From Gammaproteobacteria bacterium (GTDB taxonomy: Bacteria > Pseudomonadota > Gammaproteobacteria > Steroidobacterales > UBA11654), in contig NZHP01000036.1 in the NCBI GenBank assembly GCA_002691465.1, forward strand, positions 1 through 64,000: a stretch of 64,000 nucleotides of DNA, written 5' to 3'. The notes beneath the pieces were generated by a model. That model saw nothing but the letters and a program-made list of their open reading frames with translations, searched no databases and had not been told where the DNA came from. Within the stretch, counting starts at the first letter, position 1; the number at the start of each line of letters is the position of its first letter. The position numbers were made by a program, and so were the translations under genes. Positions 37,781 to 45,497 of the stretch are shown here, one piece after another.

Positions 37781-38956
37781 TCAAAAATCTAGGTCAGGAT
37801 CTTGTCTTCTTAAAAAACGAGGTATATCCAGTAACTTTTCGTCATGCTCATCAGGTTGCTTTGTTTTTTCTAGGCTTTCGAACATGTCTTGGGTTGTTTG
37901 CTGTTTCAATCCATTTCTAGCTGTAATAGGACGATCCAAATCATCAAAGGATCTTTCTCGATCTTGCTCTTTAGTATCATCTGTTCTGAGAGCATTCAGA
38001 CCTGTAGCAACCAATGTCACTCTTATGCTGTCATTCTCCAAATCGCTTGATAATGCAGTACCAACAATCACTTTTGATTTTTCGGCTGCATAGCTCTGAG
38101 CAATGTCGCCAATTTGGTTAAACTCCGAAATCTCTAGATCCGTTCCTACTGTGACATTAAGCAGTATTCCGGAGGCTCCCTCCAAATTGATCTCTTCCAA
38201 TAAAGGGCTCTTAACTGCTTTCTCAATGGCAAGTCTTGCTCTATCCGGCCCCGATGCAATTGCTGAGCCCATAATGCTTCGCCCTTTTTTGCCCATCACT
38301 GCTTTTACATCAGCAAAATCAAGATTAATAACTCCTGGAACAGTTATTAATTCAGCAATACCCTGAACTGAATTTAGAAGAACATCATTTGCCGCATCAA
38401 ATGCTTTAAAAACTGTAATTTTTTTACCCAATGACTCCAAACGATCATTCGGAATAACAATTAGAGAGTCAACATGCTCCTCAAGACTCCTTAGCCCCTG
38501 TTCTGCGAGAGAAGATCTTTCGTCACCCTCCCACTTAAATGGTTTGGTAACAACGCCAACTGTTAAAATCCCCATCTCTTTTGCAATTTTTGCAATCACT
38601 GGGCTGGCTCCTGTGCCAGTGCCACCTCCAAATCCTGCTGTTATGAATAACATATCGGTATCAGAGAGTACTGATTTTATAGATTCGGCTGCCTCTTCAG
38701 CAGAGGCTTTTCCAATCTCTGGATTCATTCCAGCGCCTAATCCTTTTGAGGTTTCAACTCCAAGCTGAATCTTTTCTTCAGCAGGTGAGGATGAAAGATC
38801 CTGTGTATCTGTATTTGCACAAAGAAAATTTACACCTTGAATACCTTGACTGATCATATGATTGACTGCATTTCCGCCTCCTCCACCAACACCAATGACT
38901 TTTATATTGGCCCTTTGGCTATCTGTATCCATTAATTCAAAAGCAAATTCACCCAT
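37781..38956 (-). CDS. ftsZ: Cell division GTPase FtsZ (displaced position)
   Basis: 391-aa tubulin-like GTPase forming the Z-ring. It has IKVIGVGGGGGNAVNHM, the tubulin signature FGGGTGTGASPVIAK, the T7 loop NLDFADVKAVM and the C-terminal tail LDIPRFLRRQ that binds FtsA/ZipA. AGGCAG precedes ATG by 9 bp. It sits 11 bp after mraZ and 14 bp before rsmH. In almost all dcw clusters ftsZ instead follows ftsA. Nothing suggests a pseudogene or a second copy here, so it is likely the sole functional gene, driven from the mraZ promoter. Confidence 0.97.
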   Translation of the reverse strand: MGEFAFELMDTDSQRANIKVIGVGGGGGNAVNHMISQGIQGVNFLCANTDTQDLSSSPAEEKIQLGVETSKGLGAGMNPEIGKASAEEAAESIKSVLSDTDMLFITAGFGGGTGTGASPVIAKIAKEMGILTVGVVTKPFKWEGDERSSLAEQGLRSLEEHVDSLIVIPNDRLESLGKKITVFKAFDAANDVLLNSVQGIAELITVPGVINLDFADVKAVMGKKGRSIMGSAIASGPDRARLAIEKAVKSPLLEEINLEGASGILLNVTVGTDLEISEFNQIGDIAQSYAAEKSKVIVGTALSSDLENDSIRVTLVATGLNALRTDDTKEQDRERSFDDLDRPITARNGLKQQTTQDMFESLEKTKQPDEHDEKLLDIPRFLRRQDPDLDF

Positions 38957-38967
38957 ATGTATTCTGC

Positions 38968-39414
38968 CTAAATTGAAATATCTCTCAGTTGTTCGGTTAG
39001 TGCGAGATCACTTTTTTTCAGCCATAAATCTCTCGACTGATTCCATGATTGATAGTTCCATATTTCAAAGCGTTGGCCTTGGCCTATGAACATGGCTGAT
39101 TTTTTTATGCCTGAAAATTCTCTTAATTCTACCGGTACTAAGATCCTATTGTGACTATCTAAAACTAACTCACTGGCATGCCCAACCATTAAGCGTTGAA
39201 GCATCCTGCTAGATTTATCAAGTGAAGGGAGCTCCATAATTGTTTTTTCAATTTTGAGCCAAATCTTTTTTGGATATAAAAGTAGACATTGATCAATATC
39301 AATAGTGCATATGAGCTCATTAGAGCCATATTTTGAGAGTTCCGATCGATACTTTGTAGGAATGGATATCCGTCCCTTAGTATCTAAACTAATTTTATTC
39401 AATCCTCTAAACAT
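38968..39414 (-). CDS. mraZ: Transcriptional regulator MraZ
   Basis: AbrB-fold DNA-binding protein that autoregulates the dcw cluster. The true start is ATG 39414 (MFRGLNKISLDTKGRISIPT), not the 24-codon-longer track start, as the family begins MFRG. Two MraZ domains are visible (KISLDTKGRISIPTKYRSEL and LVLDSHNRILVPVELREF). 148 aa, normal. It is first in the cluster and directly precedes ftsZ, so any MraZ control acts on ftsZ immediately. Confidence 0.95.
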   Translation of the reverse strand: MFRGLNKISLDTKGRISIPTKYRSELSKYGSNELICTIDIDQCLLLYPKKIWLKIEKTIMELPSLDKSSRMLQRLMVGHASELVLDSHNRILVPVELREFSGIKKSAMFIGQGQRFEIWNYQSWNQSRDLWLKKSDLALTEQLRDISI

Positions 39415-39444
39415 TATGTTTATCAGTAAGATCAAGCGTTTTAT

Positions 39445-39459
39445 CCCACTTTTTACCAC
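39445..39459 (-). promoter_or_regulatory. Candidate MraZ boxes
   Basis: GTGGT-AAAAA-GTGGG on the minus strand: two TGG-type repeats with a 10-bp period, in the early transcribed region between the mraZ promoter and start codon. MraZ is known to bind TGGG-type direct repeats with this spacing. Confidence 0.6.
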
Positions 39460-39468
39460 TAATAGACA

Positions 39469-39496
39469 ACTATAGTTTATATACAAATGATGTCAA
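39469..39496 (-). promoter_or_regulatory. Strong sigma70 promoter of the mraZ-ftsZ cluster
   Basis: Perfect -35 TTGACA (39491-39496), 16-bp spacer, -10 TATAGT (5/6; 39469-39474). This is the best promoter match I saw in the window, placed just after the rnpB 3' end. Confidence 0.75.
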
Positions 39497-39523
39497 TAGA
39501 TAAAAGAGATAATTAGAGGATAT

Positions 39524-39856
39524 GGAGTTGGCCTGTAAGCCGGGTTCTGTCTTAGTACAATCATTCATCTGGGATGCTTGTCACCAAACACCTCAAGCGA
39601 CCCACCCAAGAGTGATTTCGGGTTATCATTACTCTTCTATTTGGTCTTGCTCCCGATGGGGTTTGCAATGCCCTTACTGTTGCCAATAAGGCGGTGCGCT
39701 CTTACCGCACCTTTTCACCCTTACTCTAAATAAATAGAGCGGTTTATTTTCTGATGCACTTTCCATAGGCTCGCGCCTTCCAGGTGTTACCTGGCATCGT
39801 TCCCGAAGGAGCCCGGACTTTCCTCTGTAATTCAGCGATTGTCTGGCCAACTCCAA
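39524..39856 (-). ncRNA. rnpB: RNase P RNA (bacterial class A)
   Basis: Catalytic RNA of tRNA 5' processing. On the minus strand it opens GGAGTTGGCCAGACAATCGC, then has GAGGAAAGTCCGGGCTCC (P4 half), the GGTGAAAAGGTGCGGTAAGA region, and ends GACAGAACCCGGCTTACAGG followed by CCAACTCC, which pairs with the 5' end. About 333 nt, somewhat shorter than E. coli (377). The rsmI-rnpB-mraZ neighbourhood is usual for gammaproteobacteria. Ends are estimated to within a few bases. Confidence 0.95.
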
Positions 39857-39861
39857 GGAGG

Positions 39862-39890
39862 ATTATTAATCAATGCATCTGAAAATACAA
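39862..39890 (-). promoter_or_regulatory. Predicted promoter of rnpB
   Basis: Minus-strand TTGTAT (39885-39890), 17-bp spacer, AATAAT (39862-39867), starting immediately after the rsmI stop. Confidence 0.5.
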
Positions 39891-39892
39891 GG

Positions 39893-40732
39893 CTATTGAT
39901 TTTTAATCTTTAGCGCTCGATCATAAATTTTTGACTTACTGGATTTAGATACCTTATTGGCAATTTCAACAGCTTTCTTAAGAGATAGGTCACTCATGAG
40001 AATGCTCAAGATTGTATCAAGCTCCTCATTGATAATTTCTTCTCTAGAAGAACCCTGAACAACAACCGTAAACTCTCCTTTTATTTTCTCTTTATTATTC
40101 CTAAAATACTGGGAGATATCAGTCAATGTTTCGCCAATAAATGACTCGTGCATCTTCGTGATTTCTTTGCAGACTACAGCGGATCTATTGCCTCCAAAAA
40201 CATTGATCATATCTTCTATGGAAGATTGGATTCTATGAACGGATTCATAGAAAATCAGTGTTTCTTCTTTATGATTCAATTTTTTGAGTTCATTAATTCT
40301 TTTATTAGCAGTTCTAGGCAAAAAACCCTGAAAAGTAAATCGATCGGAAGGCAGGCCTGATGATGTGATTGCAGCTATTAGTGCACAACAGCCAGGGATA
40401 GGCTCAACTCTGATATTATTCTCTCTTGCATGCTTAATAAATTTATATCCAGGGTCACTAATTAGTGGCGTTCCAGCATCTGAAACAAGTGCAATGTTTT
40501 TTCCCTCTTTTAGTTCAGAAATAATTTTTGGGGCTTTCCTGTCCTCGTTGATTTGATTAAAAGATTGCAAAGATGATTTTGTTTTTACTGCATGATGCTT
40601 TAAAAGCTTAGATGTGACTCTTGTATCTTCGGTCAGAATGCTATCTACACTATTCAATACATCTATGGCACGAATTGTAATATCGTTAATGTTACCTATT
40701 GGTGTAGAAACAAGATAAAGAGTGCCTGTCAT
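39893..40732 (-). CDS. rsmI: 16S rRNA 2'-O-methyltransferase of C1402 (RsmI)
   Basis: 279-aa tetrapyrrole-methylase-fold enzyme adding the 2'-O-methyl to C1402, the same base modified by RsmH. LYLVSTPIGNINDITIRA at the start, LTEDTRVTSKLL, and ALVSDAGTPLISDPGYK are family marks. C-terminal helical region is normal. It precedes rnpB on the same strand. Confidence 0.95.
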   Translation of the reverse strand: MTGTLYLVSTPIGNINDITIRAIDVLNSVDSILTEDTRVTSKLLKHHAVKTKSSLQSFNQINEDRKAPKIISELKEGKNIALVSDAGTPLISDPGYKFIKHARENNIRVEPIPGCCALIAAITSSGLPSDRFTFQGFLPRTANKRINELKKLNHKEETLIFYESVHRIQSSIEDMINVFGGNRSAVVCKEITKMHESFIGETLTDISQYFRNNKEKIKGEFTVVVQGSSREEIINEELDTILSILMSDLSLKKAVEIANKVSKSSKSKIYDRALKIKNQ

Positions 40733-40753
40733 TTAATTTTCATGCATTAAAGA

Positions 40754-41383
40754 CTATAGATGCATCTCTTCTTCATCCTCGCTAAGACTATCTTGAAAGG
40801 TTTCACGAGAGAAAACTCTCTCCATATAATCGGTAATGGCTTTTTGCTCCTTGCCAAGTGAGATACCGAAGTACTCTAATCTCCAAAGTATTGGAGCCAA
40901 AACACAGTCTATGACTGTTAATTCATCATTGAGAAAATACTTATTCGAAGAAAATAAATCCAGTGACGCATTCAACATTGATTTGAGTTTTTTCCTCAGA
41001 CTGTTTTCATTCTTAGTGCCAAGTTCTGCATCGAGTTGTATAGCGGTTGATACAATATCAGCTTCCAATGAAACTAGTGCCAATCTTACTTTGGCTCTGT
41101 CAACAGGACTTACAGGCATCAATGGTGGATGAGGATATCTTTCGTCCAGATACTCAATGATCACACCGGAGTCATATATTACAAGCTCCCTGTCAGTAAG
41201 GGTCGGTATCGAAGCATAAGGATTTAAAGCAATGAGATCTTCAGGAACTTTTTTTCCTCCGACATTTTGGATGTCAGTTGTAATTCCTTTCTCTCTAAGA
41301 ACAAACCTAACTTGGTGGGACCTTATACAGGTATTGCCTGAGAATAAACCCATCATTGATCTTCTGTTAGAAACATTCGTCAC
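40754..41383 (-). CDS. sspA: Stringent starvation protein A
   Basis: 209-aa glutathione-transferase-fold RNA-polymerase-associated regulator. MGLFSGNTCIRSHQVRFVL (thioredoxin-like domain) and NPYASIPTLTDRELVIYDS lead into the helical domain. Start overlaps the petC stop by 4 bp, matching the petABC-sspA order of many proteobacteria. The usual next gene, sspB (ClpXP adaptor), is absent and rsmI follows. Confidence 0.92.
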   Translation of the reverse strand: MTNVSNRRSMMGLFSGNTCIRSHQVRFVLREKGITTDIQNVGGKKVPEDLIALNPYASIPTLTDRELVIYDSGVIIEYLDERYPHPPLMPVSPVDRAKVRLALVSLEADIVSTAIQLDAELGTKNENSLRKKLKSMLNASLDLFSSNKYFLNDELTVIDCVLAPILWRLEYFGISLGKEQKAITDYMERVFSRETFQDSLSEDEEEMHL

Positions 41384-42045
41384 TTAACTTCCCTCCAAAT
41401 ATCTTTATAGAGAGCATAACTAAATATTAAGAAAATAAGTAAAAAACCTATGACCCAAACACCCATTGATTTGCGTTTTTCAACGATTGGCTCTCCTGCA
41501 TAGACCAAAAATCCAACGGTATCATTTAGAAACTGACTATATTCTTCATCTGAAAGTCTCTCTTGGAGGTCCCATAAAACATGGGGCATACTTGAAGCCT
41601 CTTGAACATGATTGTTTACACCAGTGGGTGAATTATTGTCTGGATAAAATGAATTCAATAACCCATAAACATATTCTGGACTTTTTCTTCTTGTAACTAA
41701 GGTAAGATCCGGTGGAGCCTTTCCAAACCAACGGTCACCATCTTCTTTTAGCATATTATTCATAACCAAATCTTGTGGTGAACTATCAGTAAAAATAAGG
41801 TTCTGCATGAGTTGATCTTCACTGATGCCAAGATCTTCAGCAATTTGATTGTATCTCATGTATTGAAGTGTATGACATCCAGAACAGTAATTAAAAAAAT
41901 TTCTTGCGCCTCTTTGGAGTGACTTTGAATCAGAAGTTTTTACATTCATCCCTTCTATGTATTCATCAAGATCCATTGAGCCTGCAGCAAATGTTGCCCC
42001 TGAGATAAATGCAAATACTGAATAAATTGCAAATAAACTTTTCAT
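41380..42045 (-). CDS. petC: Cytochrome c1 of the bc1 complex
   Basis: 221-aa membrane-anchored c-type cytochrome that passes electrons from the Rieske protein to soluble cytochrome c. N-terminal signal peptide (cleavage near AGS), heme site NYCSGCHTLQYMRYN near residue 55, methionine ligand region with SSMPHVLWDLQ, and a C-terminal anchor (VWVIGFLLIFLIFSYALY). Overlaps both petB and sspA by 4 bp. Confidence 0.94.
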   Translation of the reverse strand: MKSLFAIYSVFAFISGATFAAGSMDLDEYIEGMNVKTSDSKSLQRGARNFFNYCSGCHTLQYMRYNQIAEDLGISEDQLMQNLIFTDSSPQDLVMNNMLKEDGDRWFGKAPPDLTLVTRRKSPEYVYGLLNSFYPDNNSPTGVNNHVQEASSMPHVLWDLQERLSDEEYSQFLNDTVGFLVYAGEPIVEKRKSMGVWVIGFLLIFLIFSYALYKDIWREVK

Positions 42046-43295
42046 GACTCTTTCTTCTTATATACCACTCTTTCGGGAACAGTTTTTGTTTTCTCAAGCT
42101 TTGTATAAAACGGCATGAGCAAGAAGAAAGCAAAATAAGTTATGGTGAAGAATCTTGCCAAGAATACATAAATACCTGTAGCAGGCTGAAGGCCAAGATA
42201 ACCCAGTGCAATGAATGATATTGCAAACAATGTGAGTGCAAATTTATACTGCCATCCTCTGTATCGAATCGATTTAACCTCACACTTATCTAGCCATGGC
42301 AAAAAGACAAACAAGACGACTGCTAAGACAAGGAACAATGCTCCCAATGCCGCATTTGGAACAGCTCTCAAGATTGCATAATATGGTGTAAAGTACCACG
42401 AAGGCACTATATGTTCGGGTGTTTTAAGTGGGTCAGCAGGTTCAAAATTATCTACTTCTAGAAAATACCCTCCCATTTCTGGGGCAAAAAATACGGCGGC
42501 AAAGTAAATGATTAAGAAGATTGTAATCCCCACTAAATCTTTACTTGTGTGGAATGGATGAAAAGCAACTCCATCAATTGGCTTGCCAGTTTCATCAAGT
42601 TTTTTCTTTATTTCAATCCCATCTGGATTATTTGATCCAACATGATGTAGCGCAAGTATATGTGCAGCAACTAGGCCAACGATAGCAAGGGGGAGAAATA
42701 TAACATGAAATGCAAAGAAACGATTCAATGTGATATCTGAAATAAAATAATCCCCTCTAATCCATTCGGTTAAGGTATCACCGACAAATGGGATATACCC
42801 AAAAAGATTTACGATTACTTGGCCTGCCCAATAAGACATATTTCCCCAAGGCAATAAGTAACCAAAGAATGCTTCCGCCATGAGGCAGAAGTATAGCAAC
42901 ATTCCGAGTATCCATATCAGTTCACGAGGCTTTTTATATGACCCATATAACATTGCTCTGAACATATGTAAGTAAATCACTATAAAGAAGAATGAAGCGC
43001 CAGTAGAATGCATATATCGAATGAGCCAACCATTTTCAACGGATCTCATTATGTACTCAACAGAATTGAAAGCATCGTCTGCAGATGGTTTATAATTCAT
43101 TGTTAGAAAAAACCCTGTGATCAACATAATGATTAATACAACCATCGACAAAACTCCAAATAGGTACCAAATATTGAAGTTTTTGGAAGCATAATATTCT
43201 GTAGCATGATCCTTTATTAGGGAAGACAGAGGAAATCGGTCATCAATCCATTTCAAGAGTGGATTTGTAAATATACTTTCTGTTTGCTTTGCCAT
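42042..43295 (-). CDS. petB: Cytochrome b of the bc1 complex
   Basis: 417-aa polytopic subunit holding hemes bL and bH and the Qo/Qi quinone sites. Heme histidines are visible in IRYMHSTGASFFFIVIYLHMFR and FFAFHVIFLPLAIVGLVAAH. The Qo motif reads PSWY (residues 298-301), whereas beta- and gammaproteobacteria normally have PVWY and mitochondria PEWY. Full length with eight to nine membrane segments. It lies 4 bp after petA and overlaps petC by 4 bp. Confidence 0.96.
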   Translation of the reverse strand: MAKQTESIFTNPLLKWIDDRFPLSSLIKDHATEYYASKNFNIWYLFGVLSMVVLIIMLITGFFLTMNYKPSADDAFNSVEYIMRSVENGWLIRYMHSTGASFFFIVIYLHMFRAMLYGSYKKPRELIWILGMLLYFCLMAEAFFGYLLPWGNMSYWAGQVIVNLFGYIPFVGDTLTEWIRGDYFISDITLNRFFAFHVIFLPLAIVGLVAAHILALHHVGSNNPDGIEIKKKLDETGKPIDGVAFHPFHTSKDLVGITIFLIIYFAAVFFAPEMGGYFLEVDNFEPADPLKTPEHIVPSWYFTPYYAILRAVPNAALGALFLVLAVVLFVFLPWLDKCEVKSIRYRGWQYKFALTLFAISFIALGYLGLQPATGIYVFLARFFTITYFAFFLLMPFYTKLEKTKTVPERVVYKKKES

Positions 43296-43299
43296 AAAT

Positions 43300-43875
43300 C
43301 TAACTATTCTCGCCGACTAATAAAGTGGTTTCATCAATAAAATTATGTGCAGGAACCCTTAGGTTGGAGGGAGCAGGTACGCCAGCATAGACTCTTCCTG
43401 ATAAATCAAATTTTGATCCATGGCAAGGGCAATAGAAACCACCTTTCCAGTCTGGACCCATATCTGCAGGTGCAATCGCAAACTTCTCAATTGGAGCACA
43501 CCCCAAATGAGTGCAAACCCCCTCCACAACAAAAAATTCTGGATTCTTTGATCGAAATTTATTTTTGGCGAAATCTGGCTGAATAGATAATTCAGATTTA
43601 GGATCTCTAAGGTAAGAATTTTCATTGTCCAACTCACTTATCATCTCATCAGTTCTTCGTAAGACCCAAATTGGTTTACCTCTGTAGATTACTTTTATGA
43701 TCGAGCCAGGCTCTAGTTTTGATAAGCTTACTTTAATGGAAGCACCAAGGGCTTTTGCTTTCTTGCTTGGTTGGAAGGTGGAAACAAATGCTCCAACAGC
43801 AAATATTCCTCCAACTGCGCTGGTAAGACTCGTCGCAATTGATAAAAACTTCCTTCTATTAAGATTCTCTGCCAT
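43300..43875 (-). CDS. petA: Rieske iron-sulfur subunit of the bc1 complex
   Basis: 191-aa [2Fe-2S] protein. Tat signal RRKFLSIATSLTSAVGGIFAVGAF doubles as the membrane anchor. Cluster ligands are in CTHLGCAP and CPCHGSKFD. First gene of petA-petB-petC-sspA. Length is normal. Confidence 0.95.
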   Translation of the reverse strand: MAENLNRRKFLSIATSLTSAVGGIFAVGAFVSTFQPSKKAKALGASIKVSLSKLEPGSIIKVIYRGKPIWVLRRTDEMISELDNENSYLRDPKSELSIQPDFAKNKFRSKNPEFFVVEGVCTHLGCAPIEKFAIAPADMGPDWKGGFYCPCHGSKFDLSGRVYAGVPAPSNLRVPAHNFIDETTLLVGENS

Positions 43876-43906
43876 TTGGAAACCTTTAACCTAAAAAGCA
43901 TGTGCG

Positions 43907-43912
43907 ATTATA
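43907..43912 (-). promoter_or_regulatory. Predicted -10 element of the petABC-sspA operon
   Basis: Minus-strand TATAAT 31 bp before petA, in the 56-bp gap to murA. A clear -35 is not visible. Confidence 0.35.
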
Positions 43913-43931
43913 CACGAATAAACAAAAATCA

Positions 43932-45185
43932 TTAGTCAATTCTTCTAACTTTTGCACCTATATTTAATAGCTTTTCTTCAATATTCTCATATCCACGATC
44001 CAAATGATAAATGCGATCAATGATTGTCTTTCCATCTGCAATCAAACCTGCAAGAATCAATGCTGCAGACGCTCTCAAATCTGTTGCCATTACCTGCGCA
44101 GAATTTAATTTTGAAACTCCTCTTACAATTGCAGTATTTCCATCAATTCCAATATTGGCGCCCATTCTTTTGAGCTCCAATATATGCATAAATCTATTCT
44201 CAAAAATGGTCTCCTTTATCTTAGAGTCACCATGTGCAATGGTATTTAACACCATCAGTTGCGCCTGTATATCTGTTGGGATTCCTGGATACGGGTTAGT
44301 TTCAAAACTAATGGGAAGAATCGTATCTGGTCCTTTCAAAAATAAAGAATCTTCAAATATCTCAAACTTTGCTCCACATTGCCGAATCAACTCGATGGGT
44401 TGTTGTATATGTAAAGGATTGATATTTTCAACCTTAAGCTCTCCTTGGGCTATGATTCCAGCGATAATCATTGTAATTGCCTCAATTCGATCTGGAATAA
44501 TTTCAATTTCAGCGCCTTCAAGATTCTCTACCCCCTCTATTGATATGAAATCTTCTCCGAGACCTTCAATTTTTGCTCCCATAGAATTCAGAAGTTCGCC
44601 AAGTTGAACAATCTCTGGTTCGCAAGCCGCATTGCCAATCTCTGTTTCTCCTTCGGCTAAGGTGGCAGCCATCAAAATATTTGCAGTTCCAGTCACGCTC
44701 TTTTTAGGAAAAGAATATGTTGAGCCTATTAATCTTTCGGCAGAAGCTAATATATATCCGTCTTTAATTTCTATTGATGCTCCTAATTTTTCTAACCCCT
44801 CTATATGAAGATCAACTGGTCGAGCGCCAATTGCACAACCTCCAGGCAATGAAACTTTTGCCTCTCCATGTTTTGCTAGTAATGGTCCAAGGACCATAAT
44901 TGATGCCCTCATAGTTTTGACTAGTTCATATGATGCAAATTTTGACTCAATTTCACTCGCATTAAATGTAAAAGAACCTTTATGGTTTTTTTTTGTCTTC
45001 ATCCCCATAGAATCTAATAGAGTAATCAATGTTTTGACATCAGCCAGATCAGGAATACCATTTAGAGTAATATTATGATCCGATAGAATGCACGCGGTCA
45101 TCATAGGCAATGCGGCATTTTTAGAGCCTGAAATTTTCACGCTCCCACTAAGAGGATATCCGCCGTTAATTACTAACTTTTTCAA
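43932..45185 (-). CDS. murA: UDP-N-acetylglucosamine 1-carboxyvinyltransferase
   Basis: 417-aa enzyme committing UDP-GlcNAc to peptidoglycan, using PEP; target of fosfomycin. KISGSKNAALPMM holds the N-terminal catalytic Lys-Asn, and the active-site Cys is in LPGGCAIGARPVDLH. Two inverse alpha/beta domains of normal length. It follows ibaG by 12 bp. A 198-aa antisense ORF over it is a shadow. Confidence 0.96.
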   Translation of the reverse strand: MKKLVINGGYPLSGSVKISGSKNAALPMMTACILSDHNITLNGIPDLADVKTLITLLDSMGMKTKKNHKGSFTFNASEIESKFASYELVKTMRASIMVLGPLLAKHGEAKVSLPGGCAIGARPVDLHIEGLEKLGASIEIKDGYILASAERLIGSTYSFPKKSVTGTANILMAATLAEGETEIGNAACEPEIVQLGELLNSMGAKIEGLGEDFISIEGVENLEGAEIEIIPDRIEAITMIIAGIIAQGELKVENINPLHIQQPIELIRQCGAKFEIFEDSLFLKGPDTILPISFETNPYPGIPTDIQAQLMVLNTIAHGDSKIKETIFENRFMHILELKRMGANIGIDGNTAIVRGVSKLNSAQVMATDLRASAALILAGLIADGKTIIDRIYHLDRGYENIEEKLLNIGAKVRRID

Positions 45186-45197
45186 TGGTTTTTATGA

Positions 45198-45422
45198 TTA
45201 GGAATCTGGTGTCCTTGCATCTATGCTAAGCGCATGAATCTCCTGCTTCATATTATCTCCAAGAGAAGCATAAATCATTTTATGCCGATCAATCAAAGAG
45301 AGGTTTTCAAAAGATGATGAGATCACAGTAGCAGTAAAATGAACATTGTCGTCACTTGAAACAGAAACATCTGCGTCTGGTATAGCAGACTGTATTAATT
45401 GAGTTATTTGTTCAGGATTCAT
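45198..45422 (-). CDS. ibaG: BolA-family acid stress protein IbaG
   Basis: 74-aa BolA-like protein; with monothiol glutaredoxins it binds [2Fe-2S] clusters. VHFTATVISSSFENLSLIDRHKMIYASLGD carries the family's conserved His and RHxxIY core. Its place directly upstream of murA is the same as in E. coli. The mla lipid-transport genes that normally precede it are absent; kdsD starts divergently 75 bp away. Confidence 0.9.
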   Translation of the reverse strand: MNPEQITQLIQSAIPDADVSVSSDDNVHFTATVISSSFENLSLIDRHKMIYASLGDNMKQEIHALSIDARTPDS

Positions 45423-45497
45423 CCTATTTATTATATTCTTAATTTGTTGACAATATATACGTAGATAAAAAGAATTATACTTCTTGTTTAAATTTTC

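Noticed and set aside
39674-39856. 60-aa minus-strand ORF in the rnpB region
   Set aside because: It lies wholly within RNase P RNA, which has all conserved blocks.
44011-44607. 198-aa plus-strand ORF
   Set aside because: Antisense shadow of murA, whose motifs are complete; the product is low-complexity Ile/Ser/Pro-rich.
45423-45497. TTGACA in the ibaG/kdsD divergent space as a kdsD promoter
   Set aside because: No -10 at acceptable spacing; the nearest TATACT is 23 bp away.
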